DNA of 64,000 nucleotides from Coenobita brevimanus (lineage: Eukaryota; Arthropoda; Malacostraca; Decapoda; Coenobitidae): NCBI GenBank assembly GCA_032717465.1, contig CM064712.1, positions 21,205,717-21,269,716 of the forward strand, in the 5' to 3' direction. Position numbers and translations under genes: made by a program. Shown here piece after piece: positions 9,127 through 21,443 of this stretch. Within the stretch, counting starts at the first letter, position 1; each line of letters begins with the position of its first letter. The notes below the pieces were generated by a model. That model was not told where the DNA came from. It did no database searches and saw nothing but the letters and a program-made list of their open reading frames with translations.

Positions 9127-11009
9127 CATACAGGCACTATACTTCTGAAATTTAACATCGAGTACCCCTATATGCCCAAAGTAATTTCCTCTGCATGGAC
9201 TGACGTTGTAACGAAACTGGTTGTCCCCCTGCAGTAATTATTAATATATTTTTATGGTCATGTATGACTGAATAGTTTTGTTTATACAAGCGAAAACCTC
9301 ATAAATAATACTCACCGAGTATTATTCCTTCTCCAGCAGTTGCGCCTTCAGTGACACACTTCCAAAAATCCTCTGGCTTGTCAACATAACGTTTGCTAGG
9401 GTCCTGTGATGCAATCCTGCTTCGTGCAATACTCTTCTCATAGTCTTTTCGCTGATATCATGGTCTGTGCATCGGTTTCTGTGGCGTGTAGTGCAACATG
9501 GTGGTTTCCGTGTGGTAGGTTGCCATGCTAGTTAGTGTCCTCTGCTTTACCCAACACAATAAATTTTAGATCAAACAGTGTTGTTCATGGTTATTAATTT
9601 ATATATATATAGGATCATGTATTTAATTTCTTCAGGTTACATGTAATTGTGTGAGCTGGTTACACCCTTGAGACTGCAGCACGGAGGCAGTTTGAGCTTT
9701 GTTGTATAATAAATGATAATTTGGTTGTATATATTGTTTTTATTGTCTTTGCCTATCATTGCCATGATGAGAACATAATTCTGAAGTTGAGCATAAAGCA
9801 CTGTTTTCAATAGCCTATGGAGAGATTCATGAGAATCACGATGACTACCAGTACTGTCCTTGTGGTCCTTAATGTGTTATACATGGCGTTCTGCACAGTA
9901 ATGCTGGACGTAAGGAGGTAATGCATGAAACCTATAGTCCTTCTGTTTTATGAAGGCGAAATGCTGTGGCTGCGATAATCACGTCAAGAATGCGTATCTG
10001 CCAACACTTTCATTCTAAATAACTAATATCGTAACCTTCGCCATAAATTTCCAGTTATTCTTTTCCCGATGGCAGTTTTTTCCACTTTCATGTAGTAGGA
10101 CTGTAGGTGATAAGGGAGAAATTCCTATGGCACTAAAAGTTTGTAAGAAGGAATGAGATTAAAAATATGAGAAAGAATAGATAAACAGTACTACAAAAGG
10201 AAAGGAGGGAACGGGTAGCGAGAGAAGGAGAAAGCAGGGGGGAGGATGTGTGAGGTTGCCAGCCTACTTGAGAGAGACTGCAATATATGCGTAAATTTAG
10301 ACCAAATTTATTCACAACGTCAAATAGCGGCGCCAATTAAGGTGTAACACCCATTATTAGACAAATGCATATTGAAAGAAAACAGGTAATTAAATAGATT
10401 AATGAAAGGAATATTTGTTGACAAATATGGTTATTTAAAGAGAAAGTTAAACTGCCTTATGCCTAAAAAAAATATAGGGCGTAGGAGTAAGTGATAAAAA
10501 GGGGGAATTCAAGCACGAGGGATAATAGGAATACGGAAATAGCTGAAGAAAATGTTATGAAAAAATTGGTTCGGGTCCGAAAGACCGTCCAATATCTTTA
10601 TTTATTGCCTAATATCCAAAGGATAATAATAATGAGTAGGATACCCAAATACGGTGGTGAATAATAGACAGTGTTTTTATTTAGTAGATAAAATGCAATA
10701 TATGCAGCAGATATTATAATAATTCACTTTTTGTAATTTCTTTTCATCTAATCACACTCACCTGTCTTACCCTCCAGCAGACTCTCGTCTCCACTACCCA
10801 ACCATTCGTCTCCCCCTCCCACCAGCCAGACTGTGGTGCTTCTTCACCCTCCCACACTACCCCCTATAGAACTCCGCCCACATTTCTCCCCTCCTCACCC
10901 TCCCACATCCCCCCTCCCTCCACCTGCAACTGTTACCAGAACCACTGAGACCCAAACCAAGTCGCTGGTGGATGGGGTGTAGCCGTTTCATCTGTCCGGA
11001 GCTGTACAT
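7701..11009. repeat. 3.3 kb palindrome (foldback-like), arms about 1.36-1.4 kb
   Basis: Left arm 7701-9057 is repeated in reverse complement as 9613-11009. Outer ends are ATGTACAGCTCCGGACAG and its complement. The same 67-codon frame appears on opposite strands at 8375-8578 and 10133-10336 with one amino-acid difference (T/I). Differences seen are few: scattered substitutions and a roughly 40-bp insertion in the right arm near 9640-9685. The spacer (9058-9612) holds (TA)n and about 490 bp with no recognised feature. No transposase is encoded. It could be a foldback element, a DNA transposon with very long terminal inverted repeats, or an inverted duplication; an assembly artefact must also be considered. 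Confidence 0.85.
9060..9124. repeat. (TA)n microsatellite
   Basis: About 32 TA repeats directly inside the left arm of the palindrome. The inner edge of the right arm keeps only a short TATATATATA, so the tract has expanded on one side. Confidence 0.95.
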
Positions 11010-12714
11010 GTAAACAAACACTTACTCAGTGAATGGGTTAGTTTGCTTAGCTCTATTCCGTATATTTCTCGTCTGGCCAGCAGCTGTGGCCTGAAGTGGG
11101 CAAACAGCCGGAGGATATATAAGGAGGGAATTTTGGATGGAGAAGAGAGTTTTTGTGGGACTGGCATCGAGAGAGGGAGTGTTTGGACTGGAGATAAGAG
11201 AGGGAGAGAAGCAGTGTCCTGTGTTGTATATATTTCTGAACATCTTTTCACTTCGTATCAGCATCCAATCACAAGTATTACTGATATTGTATTATTATTA
11301 TTTGTGATAATTATAGAGTGCAGTTTAGTAATCACTTTTTGTATGATTTTATTTCTTGTGTTTGGCAAGTTTGTTCCCAGACTTCAGTTTGATTATTCAG
11401 GGTATTATCAAGTAGCTTGTTTTTCCCATTCTTTTGTGTTTTATCTCATCGTAAATTTTGTTAATATTATTAGCTTGTATTGTATAAGGTATTTTTTATC
11501 GTGTTTATTTTGCCCTTGCTAACGCCAGCTGATTTTATTTACTTTCGGACCTGTGTTGCGAGATTGGAATGAGTTTTTTTTTTAATTGTTTTTCATTATT
11601 TATTTGATCATTTCACTTTACACTTTTTTTTTCTCAAGTTTCTTACGCAGTCAGATGTAGTTATCTAGTCTTGCCTACTCCCAATTATCTATCTGTCTAT
11701 CTATCTATCTATCTATCTATCGATCTACCTCTCTCTCTATATATATATGTATATATATTCAGAGCCTTCGCTATTCTCGTTTTACTGTAACTTGGCCTAA
11801 AAATCGCAATCACTCCATCTGGAGTGATTGAGGTGCATCAAGAGATTAACACGACAGTATGATGCTAGTCACGAAGTTTTATTACGGAAACAATGTAGAG
11901 CCATGACATTGTCGTTCTCTGCTAGTGATGTACGTTTTCCTAAGAGATTTTTTTTTTTTTTTTTTTTTTTTTGCATATTACACCGAACTCTCTTCTTTTG
12001 TGTGATGTATATTCTTTTAATATTGCCTCACTTTACATACTTAAAGTACCATTAGATATTAACCAGACACCTAAAAAAATCACTAAGGATGAAGTGTCAG
12101 GGAGCCTCCTCAACTGACGAGAATACTGGTCCATATCGTGACTTTAGATATGTCTTTACAGGAATAACTAGACAAGGGACAATGTATTCCTTTCCCAGAT
12201 CTTCATGCAGAAAGAAAATTAGAACCTGCCGTAATTTTCTTGTCACGACTAGTTTAATTTATGAAATTAAAACAGGAGGCAAAGGAAGATTCGACAGATT
12301 CCTCGTCCTTCCTGCAAATCACAACCTGAATTACCACAGGGAACTGATCGTAAGTGTGTTTGTGTATCCCAGACGTGGCAGAGAACGTAAAAAAATATAC
12401 TTCACTGGAACTACCACCACAGCTAATATCAAGACAACCACCTCTGATACCATTATCACTACCAGAACAACCACAGCTACCACAACAATAACAACAACCG
12501 CTATCATAGTACCAGTCCTCACTACTACCACAACAACCACCAACACTGCAAGAAGCCGTCACCATCACCACTACCTCACCACCACCACCACCACCACCGT
12601 CAAGATTTTGGCCTGAAAATATGAGAGGAGTGAGGATGAAAAATTGTTTTTAAAAACGCGTTTGGTAAATTCATTATCGAAGATTTTTCGCAGTTTTCTT
12701 TTTTAATTCTTTGG

Positions 12715-12776
<62 letters not shown>

Positions 12777-12849
12777 CGCCATGAAGGGGTGAATGGACGC
12801 TGTTTCTTCGCACTGAGCAGTTTTCTTTCTTAATCATCCCTGGTAGCAT

Positions 12850-12902
<53 letters not shown>

Positions 12903-13135
12903 TCAGGTGGGTTATATTGGCCTGTTATACGTTATTAATCTCGGGTATGTTATTTATGCAGTCTCTTGCAAACTAAAGAAAGATATGAGGTACAAGATTA
13001 AACATAAATCGCTAAAAGAGAGGTGTTAGGAAGCCTCTTTTATGGTATTTATGTTGTTTCTAACAGTATTAAATAATATCTTTATACATGACTTTAAAAC
13101 ATAATGAGGTGTAATATTAAAGATAGGTCATTAAG
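11010..13135. other. non-coding stretch with simple repeats
   Basis: AT-rich DNA with no gene recognised. The 159-codon frame at 11043-11522 is hydrophobic only because of T-rich composition. Contents: (CTAT)n near 11690-11720, poly(T) near 11947-11972, a degenerate ACC/ACA trinucleotide tract at about 12405-12600, (TG)n at 12715-12774 and (AG)n at 12851-12899. Confidence 0.7.
11778..11946 (+). repeat. MITE copy, TTTTACTNTAACTTGGCC family (right end lost)
   Basis: Left end TTTTACTGTAACTTGGCC and the internal blocks (CACGAAG, ATGTAGAG, GACATTGTCGTTCTCTGC, AGTGATGTACGTT) match the copies at 20973-22356. The right end is replaced by a poly(T) run at 11947. Confidence 0.6.
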
Positions 13136-13159
13136 ATCTATCTATCTATCTATCTATTG

Positions 13160-15009
13160 CCAGACGCCTCAATCCCGTTCGGGCTGGCCACAAACAAATC
13201 GCCTCCACGTCGCCCTGTCCCTCGCCATTTCACTGCCCTGCTCCCAACTCACACCGCCCTCTCTTATATACCTCTCCACCTCATCCCTCTATCTCATCCT
13301 CGGCCTCCCCCTCCCTCTCCCCCCCTCCACCTCACTCACATACTGTACACTCTCTTCGTCAGTCTTTCACCCTCCATCCTCTCCACATGGCCAAACCACC
13401 TCAGTGCATTCCTCCTAACGCTTCCTATCACATCCACATCCACACCACAATGCTCCTTTATATCCTCATTTGTCAGCCTGTCTCTCCATGTGACTCCACA
13501 GGCTCCTCTTAAATAAGTCATTTCCACTGCTCTCACTCTTGACTTGTGTCCTTCCAACAACGTCCAAGCTTCACTTCCATACGTTAGAGTTGGTATCACA
13601 ATACTGTCATGTAGTAACTTTTTCACTTCCATGCTCACTTCCCTGTTTCTTATCACTGCTTTCAAGGAACCAGCAACCTTTCTTCCCTGTTGTACCCTTT
13701 CAAGCACTTCACCCTCCAAACCTCCATCCTTACTCATCACACTACCCAAGTACTTAAACGTACTCACATTTTCCAATTCCCCACCATCCAACCTCGCTGT
13801 ACATTCACTGACTTCACCTCTCTCAAAGACTATCACTTTACACTTCCCTACATTCACCTTTAGATTCCGTTTCTTACACACTCTCCCAAACTCATCCACC
13901 AATCCCTCCAGCTCCCTTTCATCTTCACTCAACAACACAATATCATCTGCAAACAACAGTACAGGGAGTTTCCAAACACTACCCTCTCTCACCAGAGTCA
14001 CTCCAGCATCCACTACCCTACCTTGTCCCTCATGTATTACCCCATCCACGTACAGATTGAACAACCAAGGAGACATGACACATCCCTGTTTCAACCCAAC
14101 CTTCAAAGAGAAAAATTCACTCAGTTCACCATCCACACTCACTGCAGCCTTAACACCATCATACATACTCTTCACAGCATTCAACAACTTCCCATCTACT
14201 CCATATATTCTTAATACTTTCCACAATCCTTGTCTATCCACCCTGTCATATGCTTTTTCCAAATCTATGAAAGCCGCATACAACTTCTTTCCCTTCTCTA
14301 GAAACTTTTCCACTGAAGATCTAAGAATGAATATCTGATCTACACAACCTCTTCCCTTCCTAAAGTCTCCCTGTTCTTCTCCAATAAATTCCTCTGTTCT
14401 TTCTCTAACTCTGTCAATAAGTATCCTACCATACACTTTTCCTATTATACTAAGAAGACAAATGCCTCTATGATTACCACACACTTCTATTTCCCCTTTT
14501 CCTTTGTACAAGGGCGTAATTATACCTGACTTCCAATCCTCCGGGAGTCTACCTTCCTCCCAGGCCAATCTGCACATCTTCCACATCCTTTCTACTATTA
14601 TCTCTCCCCCATGCTTCAGCATTTCACCACACACTCCATCAATTCCTGGGGCTTTCCCCAATTTAACTTTCTTCATTGCTTCCACAACTTCTATCCTACT
14701 GATTTTTTCCTGTCTTCTCACCTCCCTCCTTCTCCCAGCCATTCCCCAGCCACTTATACTCGCATTACTTCCATCCTGTATGTTCAACAATTCCTTAAAG
14801 TGTTCTCTCCATCTGCTCACTTTTTCTCCCTTCTCCACTAGTAATCTACCATTTTTATCTTTCACTCGTCTGCTAACTTCACATCTGCCCTGTCTTACTC
14901 TCTTCACCTCTTTCCAGAACATTTTCTTACAGTCCCTCCACTTTACACTCAAATTCCTTCCAAATTCCTCATCCACTCTCTTCTTACTCTCTCTTACTAA
15001 TCTTTTCAC
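13160..15009 (-). pseudogene. RTE reverse transcriptase domain and C-terminal tail
   Basis: The 557-codon frame contains reverse-transcriptase motifs in order: GKAPGIDGVCGEML, GNHRGICLLS, FRKGRGCVDQ, FIDLEKAYDRVD, LKQGCVMSPWLFNLYVDG and the catalytic LLFADDIVLLS (FADD at 13942-13953), then SKDGGLEGEVLERV and RWFGHVERMEG. The enzyme would copy its own RNA at a nicked target. The frame ends early at 13336 because of an insertion of about 5 bp (CTGTA) relative to the copies at 7.4 and 51 kb; the remaining C-terminus continues in another frame to 13160. Confidence 0.85.
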
Positions 15010-16135
15010 CTCTTTCTTTCTACATATAACTCTCTCTTCCGCCTCTCAACTTCTACCACGCCCCTATTTCTCATCCATTCATTGTATGCTTTCTTCTTTT
15101 GTGCCACAGCCAGTCTCACCACTTCATTCCACCACACTGTTCCTTGCACCCCCCTCCGTCTTCTCTTCATCCCACACACCACATCACATGCTGCATATAT
15201 TTCTTCTGTGAATATCCTGCACACATCTTCCACGTCCCCCATCTGCTCCAATTTATATTTGCCCAATCGTTCCTCCACTTCTCTCATATATTCTGCTTTA
15301 TTCTCATCCTCTTGTAACCTTTCCACTCTCCTTGCAAATACCCCTTCTTCCTGTCCTTCCCTTCTTCTATTTCTCCATCTTATTTGGATCTTGATTCTGG
15401 CCATCACCAAGCAGTGGTCAGATAGTCCACTCCCCCAACCTCTATATGCTCTTGCATCCATTACACATCTTCACATCCTTTCATCCACACACACATAATC
15501 AATCATTGCCTTTCTTTCATTCAGTTCACCACCCACCCTTCTCATCACTCGCCATGTATACCTGTGGATCATTTTATGCCTGAAGAGGGTATGGATATCA
15601 CCAACCCCCTCCCAGCACAAATGTCCACTAACGCACTGCCATTCTCATCAATCTCAGCAGGCACACCCCACTCACCAACTATTCCATCCACCTTCACATT
15701 CCCTACTTTACCGTTCATATCACCGATCAAAAACACTCTCTCATTCCTTCCAAACTTTTCCATGCACACTTCCACATTTGTCCAGAACTCTTCTCTCACT
15801 CTGCTTGCACGATCTTGCGTTGGTGCATACACGCACACAATCGCCCACATTTGTATTCCAACTTTCAATCTTACCCACACAATCCTTGACCCAACTGATC
15901 CATACTGTCTTATGTTCTTCTTCCATCTTTTACTCACAAGTATACACACTCCTTCTTTTGTCCTCTCATTCTCACCAACTCCTGCACATATACCCCATCC
16001 ATACTCCCATTTTCTCACACTCTCACCTCACCATTTAGTTTCAGTTACTCCACATACATCAACTTTCGCACCCTCAAGCACCTGGACAATCTCTCTCTCT
16101 TTCACCTCATCATTCGCACTCTTACATTCCATGTT
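15006..16135 (-). pseudogene. RTE endonuclease domain
   Basis: Broken into at least three frames. Visible endonuclease motifs in order: TWNV near 16130, VQVLEGAKVDVCGVTETKW followed by an in-frame TGA, VCVYAPT, FLIGDMNGKVG (metal-binding GD-N) and SDHCLVMARI (the catalytic D-H pair near 15415). The region between GLVIS and SDH (about 15565-15460) contains stops. It joins the reverse transcriptase with a small overlap at 15006-15009, consistent with one ancestral ORF. Confidence 0.8.
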
Positions 16136-16467
16136 GCAATTACCATGTCCTTTGTCAGGTCCTTGGTCGTCATCTCTTGGTCAGTCCTTGTCCAAGGCCT
16201 CTTGTTCATCTTTTTAGTTAGTTGTTTTCCGGTGAGGGGCACTAACCCTCCGGCAAACCTTTTAGTCGCCTTGTACGACAAGCAGGGATACTGGGAGAGT
16301 ATTCTTGAAAACTCCCCCTACCCCCAAGGGTGGTTTTCGCTACAGAAAAAAAAATGAATGCATATAAGATAATGAGGTATAATGTTGAAGATAAATCAGT
16401 ACGGCCAATACTAAACATATAAATACCATAAAAGGCGCCGGATAGTAAACAGGTACAGTAGACACAT

Positions 16468-16822
16468 GCCCAGGGCCCCCACGTTTGAAGGGGCTCCTAT
16501 TTTTGGAAAATAAAACAGAAATAAATGTATTAAGGATGAAAATTACAGCAGCTGGCATCATACACTGATGATGTCAGGGGAGGATCAACCACTAGTCTGA
16601 CTAGACTGCAGCCCTGGGCCCTACCCTTGAAGGGGGGCCATTTATTGGGAAAAGAATATAAAATAAATAAATAAATAAATGGATAAACGGAAATTACATC
16701 AGCTGACATCATACAAAATCCAGTGATGGTCATTAATAATTTTATGGGGGGGCCCCTATCCTTAGAAGGGGCATTCATGTCTAGTAAAGCCTAGGGTCCT
16801 CAGTGAAGTTAATCTGGCCCTG
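16468..16822. repeat. hAT-like MITE / two tandem units (tentative)
   Basis: Two related units of about 140 bp (each with CCCAGGGCC or CCTGGGCCC, a ...GAAGGGG... block, an AAATAAAT stretch and CAGCTGRCATCATAC) lie in tandem. CAGGGGAGGATCAACCACT (from 16576) and the complement of the right end, CAGGGCCAGATTAACTTCACT minus the last base, are similar; CAGGG termini are typical of hAT elements. No 8-bp target duplication was recognised. Confidence 0.35.
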
Positions 16823-17377
16823 TATTCCATACAGACCGTTAAGGTATTGCCCACGGCAGATGCATCCTGGCGCGGTCGGTCCCACTTTTTTTTTTTTTTT
16901 TTCCGGGCACACTTAGTCATTCAGGTACTGTACATCTGCAACATTGAAGCAGGTTATCGAGAAATTATTCGGTAACACCACGCCTTCGCTCGGAAATAGA
17001 TGAAACAATTCGGCCAAATCAAACCGAAAATAGTCAAAGAAGCCTAGTTTGACCAAAAAAAAAAAAAAAAAAAAAAAACTAAGGAAGGGCAAGCATTTAC
17101 ACACGAGAAAACAGACGTAAAAAAAAAAAAAATAAAAATCAGGTAAGATATGACAGAAACCAGACTCAAAATTTAGAAGAAAATAGCATCAGAAGAAGTG
17201 CAGGAAGCCAGATATAAAAATGACATACAGAAAGTGGATAGGCGCGTTAAAAGACATCCCTTGTATTGAATGAAAAATGAAAGTATGCGATAGGAGTATG
17301 CAAGGGTTGACTTGGGTACAGGATAGAGGTTGTAAATATTGGAACAATATTTACAGACCAGTGTTGACTGAAGTCAT

Positions 17378-17428
<51 letters not shown>

Positions 17429-17927
17429 ATTCATCCACCAATCCATCCATCCATCTTCCCATCTACTAATCAGTTTGTACTCCTTATAATCCTACTTATC
17501 TAAACTCATCTTTTTACTTATGTACCTGTAAAACTATCTATTTATCTAGATATTTTCTATCAGTCCGTCTATAAGTAATACAATGTACAAATCTATCAAC
17601 ATATCTTTTTCTGTCTCATATCTTCATGCATCCACCATTCTATCTATCTATCTATTTATTTATCTATTTATCTACCCACGGTGCAGACCCACATTTCTAT
17701 CGTCTCAAATAGCGCTCCCTAAATAGAGAAAACGAGGGTAATCCTGAGAAACAGCTTGAAGGGAGACTGCAATAGGAGTCTCTAATAATAACCTCACATT
17801 TCTGTCCGTTTCGCTTGAATTCGGCAACTTCTCAGTAAAGTGAGTCTCTGAAAGTGTCTTTCACATTTCGAATCACTAAAAATAACGTTCACACTTAAGT
17901 CCTTTTCGTTCAGACTGGGAAGCTATT
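16823..17927. other. no gene recognised; simple repeats
   Basis: Poly(T) at about 16886-16903, poly(A) at about 17056-17078 and 17119-17131, (CT)n at 17382-17425, and degenerate TCTA/TTTA repeats near 17640-17680. No coding signal seen. Confidence 0.7.
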
Positions 17928-19226
17928 TTAACCCTAGAATACATACGCTAATTTTACTGCATCTTAATACATACGCTGGGTTTGATAAACCCATTTTTCG
18001 GAAAGTCATACACCTATGTGAAAATCCAAATTTAGTAAAACCAAGTACACATATAAAAAATACAAGCTTTGTACTTTCACTTGAACCTTATGTAAATGAG
18101 TTTGTATGATATCTTAAAGGTTAAGTGGTAACTTGAAAAAAAGTATAAAAAATGGGGAAAAATTCTGATGTAACTAAAAAAAATATGTGGAAAATTTGAA
18201 AGAGGATCTGCGGACTTCTGCACTTGCACACACACTCCTGGGTCATGGGCGCTGCAGCACATGGCACTCTAATCCTTACAGACTCACGGTGGGCCGTGGT
18301 GGAGGTAGATGAAAAATGAGGTATTTTTTTTTAAGTAAAAAAATGGAGTACGAAGATTGGCAATTTTTCATGCAATCCCAGACCCTTGAAGTTGAACACT
18401 ACATGGTATTTGGACCTCTCTAAGGCTTTACCCAGTGATTTTCACCACCCACCCACCCCCACAACCTTGTTTTAGGGGGTAACTAAGATAGAACTTACAA
18501 TTATCAGGAAATGTCATTTCTTGAGTGATGAATGTTATTATTTTACTACTGAAACCTCATAATTGCAAAACACAGTGGTATGCAATCCAAAATAGTTGCT
18601 ATTTGTCACTTGTGGTGTATTTATGGCCGTGAGAAAAATAATTTGTTCAAATTTTCCTTGACAATTCTCAAAATCATGAGCACTTACTTGGACTCACAAA
18701 CAATCACCACAGACAGGGTAATAATGCCCCTGGCAGACAGCCTTCTGACATTTGGTGCACCGGAAGCATGTCTTCCTGTCAGTCCGAACAGGGCACTCCC
18801 GGCACTGGACAGGTGGACTCTTTCTTAGCACCCAGTGGGGTTCATTATTTTATCAAGTTCTTCATCACTCAAAAAATGGTAGGCCATGATTTCACAGTTC
18901 ACAAAGAAATATCTGTGTTCTAAGAAATATTCACTTCCTGCAAGGAAAAGCACTTTAGAAATCATACTCAAACTACTTCCTGGATATGACAAACTCTGTG
19001 TCACATATGTACGGGAGTACATACGATGGGCGTAAGATACCCATGGGCGCCGATATGGAAATTTCCTTCGAAGAGAGTGGAGCAACACTGCCTCTCCTTA
19101 CTAGGGCAACACGTGGAAGGAGGGTATCTGGGTGCCCAGCCGTCTCAGACAATAACCCACTCGATGATCATGTGAACTCGGGTACGCGTCGGGTGTGATA
19201 CACCCACGTATGTATTCTAGGGTTAA
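17928..19226 (-). mobile_element. piggyBac element, internally deleted
   Basis: Both ends carry TTAACCCTAGAATACATACG (plus strand at 17928; reverse complement ending at 19226). TTAA is the obligatory piggyBac target duplication and CCCTAGAA is the canonical start of piggyBac inverted repeats; here the 20 bases are identical at the two ends. Subterminal copies of ATACATACGCT or GTACATACGAT occur inside each end. The element is 1.29 kb between the TTAAs, about half of an autonomous one, and encodes a shortened transposase on the minus strand. Confidence 0.9.
18694..18887 (-). pseudogene. piggyBac transposase remnant: N-terminus joined to cysteine-rich C-terminus
   Basis: From the ATG at 18887 the frame reads MAYHFLSDEELDKIMNPTG, an acidic opening like those of piggyBac transposases. 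In the adjacent frame (shift near 18828) follows QCRECP, then CFRCTKCQKAVC, QGHYY, PVCGDCL and a TGA at 18694. That is the Cys/His-rich C-terminal zinc-binding domain of piggyBac transposases, which binds the transposon ends. The entire catalytic DDD core is missing between the two parts. The longer minus-strand frame starting at 19088 is mostly 5' untranslated sequence read through. Confidence 0.8.
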
Positions 19227-19499
19227 GGTTGTTCCCTAACACCTTTTCCTTAACGATTTATTTTTGGATCTGGCTAGTTACTATCCATTCGCATGTTATC
19301 TGTGCAGAGTATGGCGATATTAGATGGATTTACGCAACACAGAGATGGACAGCAAGATGCAATGGTCAAAATAAGTTACTTAGGAAATGGTGTTATGGAA
19401 CTTCCTTACCCGACGAAAATAAAGGACCATATTGTAGCAAAAGGATAGAGACCAGTGAGGAGAGGGGGATGGGTAAGGGGGGGGGGGCAGACTGGGAGG

Positions 19500-19506
19500 G
19501 AAAGAT

Positions 19507-19555
<49 letters not shown>

Positions 19556-19712
19556 AGGGGGGATGGATGAGAAAGAGGAGGAAGGGGAAGGATGGAGGGA
19601 GGCGGACTGAGAGAGAGAGGGGGTGGGGGAGCGGGAAATAATGTGCTGAAAGAAAAAGGGTAGCAATGCACCGATCTTAATTCCACTATATCCGCAAAAC
19701 CATCACCTCTCC

Positions 19713-19757
<45 letters not shown>

Positions 19758-19873
19758 GTTTATGCACTCCACCCCCCACCAATCCAGTCCGCTATTGCAG
19801 CTTTATAACTGAATTTCCTCCCTACTCAGTCCAACACCCTCTGCTAATTCCCACCTCATGTCCCCCCTCCCCC

Positions 19874-19970
<97 letters not shown>
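19500..19970. repeat. AG/CT microsatellite cluster
   Basis: (AG)n at about 19509-19551, purine-rich GGGGGA/GAGA DNA to 19640, (CT)n at 19713-19755 and a long (CT)n at 19875-19968. Long SLSLSL or RERERE frames in this segment are products of the repeats. Confidence 0.95.
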
Positions 19971-19971
<1 letters not shown>

Positions 19972-20089
19972 CAGTCAATCTGTTTATCTGTCTATCTATT
20001 AGTCTCACTGCCTATCAACCAATCTATGTTTCTGCTTAACACACCATGCATTTACAGTGATATTAGATGTGCCCTCATCTAACAGTAAC

Positions 20090-20200
20090 AACACCTGTCC
20101 TGTCGAACACCTGCCCCACACCTGTCCTGTCCCACACCTTTCCTATCCGACACCAGTCCTGTCACACCTGTCCTGGCCCACACGTGTCCTCTTCCACACC
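20090..20200. repeat. short minisatellite CACACCTGTCCTGTCC
   Basis: About seven imperfect copies of ACACCTGTCCTGTCC(C), with GACACCAGTCCTGTC and CACACGTGTCCTCTTC variants. Confidence 0.75.
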
Positions 20201-20972
20201 AAAAGAAAAAAAAAAAACTAATTTCGATGCCCGGGCCGGTCAGACTTTGGAGCAAAGTTAGTTTCCATTATATCCCTTTTCACCAGGGATGAAGTGGAGA
20301 CCCTGATATGCTGCAGGAGAAGATTGTGGCTTGGAAAATAAAAGAAAAAGAGAAAAGACAAAAGTAATTACTTTAAACATCATCATAGTAGCAGCAGCAG
20401 CAGTAATGGTAGTCGTATTTGTAACCCCGGGCTGGTCTGAATACGAACCAAGTGGACTGCAGGCTAAAGTTACCTTTTTCCTGCAGTTCCTGGCCAAATT
20501 TAAGGCAAACCATATATTTCAACATGGGTCTAATACCAGGCCGTTATGAAACGACAATTACTAAAGTCCTTTTGGGTGAAAATGGTGTACTTCAAAATTT
20601 ACCCATAATGTTATCAGTAACTTTAATTCTGAAACGGATGAGATTAGGATTTTGTTGAAATTCTTAATATAGTACTCAAAATTCATCTTATAATAACCCG
20701 CCATTCTCAAAAACCTCGCCGAACACCCTGTATTTTGGCTCTTTTTCATGTGTATATAATATTTACCCCTTCACTATGGGAGGTCGAATATAATCGTCTG
20801 GGGATAGCAGATAAACAGTAAAGTGACAGACGTGGCGTAGACGGTAAGAAAATCCTTTTGCTTTCATTTGGCTGAACTGAACAACTTAGAAATACTGAAT
20901 ACACAGTCACACTTGCTTGAAAATCAATGATCCTTAGTTATATGGTAGTAATGAGTCTCCCTGTTTACTATC

Positions 20973-21348
20973 TTTTTACTTTAACTTGGCCTAAACTTAC
21001 CATCCCTCTCGGTACTGAGTTGTGACAGATTTTCAGAATATGATGCTACGGAGAGGATGTAGCGCTAAAGTATCGTCTTATTCTGCCAAACTGCCACGTG
21101 AGATAATCTTCAAAAGGAAAAAAAAAGGCCAAGTTAAGGTAAAAGAACTGTATTGAAATCCACCCTCCAGTCTGATTACAAGTGGCCATCAACTGAACTG
21201 AAAGGGGTTAGGGACCTTTGCCAGGTTGTAATAATCGGACTATAACGAAGCGGTGTAACAGTAGGTTAATGGCTTGGGTCTTCACCAATTAGGCAACTTT
21301 TGGCATCAAGACTCGTGTCGGGTTGACTATAACGGTGACAAAATACAG

Positions 21349-21443
<95 letters not shown>

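Larger units (their letters stand above)
13136..16345 (-). mobile_element. near-complete RTE LINE
   Basis: A single LINE on the minus strand: leader (about 16345-16140), apurinic-type endonuclease (about 16135-15400), linker, reverse transcriptase (15009-13700), a C-terminal region ending with the RWFGHVERM motif, and an (ATAG)n tail at 13139-13157. The leader block TATCCCTGCTTGTCGTACAA is also found at about 39.1 kb. The RTE call rests on the absence of RNase H, the C-terminal tail similar to BovB-type RTE proteins, and the microsatellite tail. Several frameshifts and stops make it inactive. Confidence 0.8.

Noticed and set aside
11043..11522. 159-codon membrane-like ORF
   Set aside because: Hydrophobicity follows T-rich composition; no homologue recognised and no splice or start context.
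12089..12616. 175-codon ORF ending in a T-rich repeat
   Set aside because: The second half is translated ACC/ACA trinucleotide repeats.
13136..16345. target-site duplication of the long RTE (TAAGAT at both sides)
   Set aside because: Six AT-rich bases are too weak, and the flanks themselves look like diverged copies of one short repeat (ATAATGAGGTRTAAT).
19858..20082. Ser-Leu repeat ORFs (also 27066, 58723, 21266, 25893)
   Set aside because: Direct translations of CT/AG/CA microsatellites.
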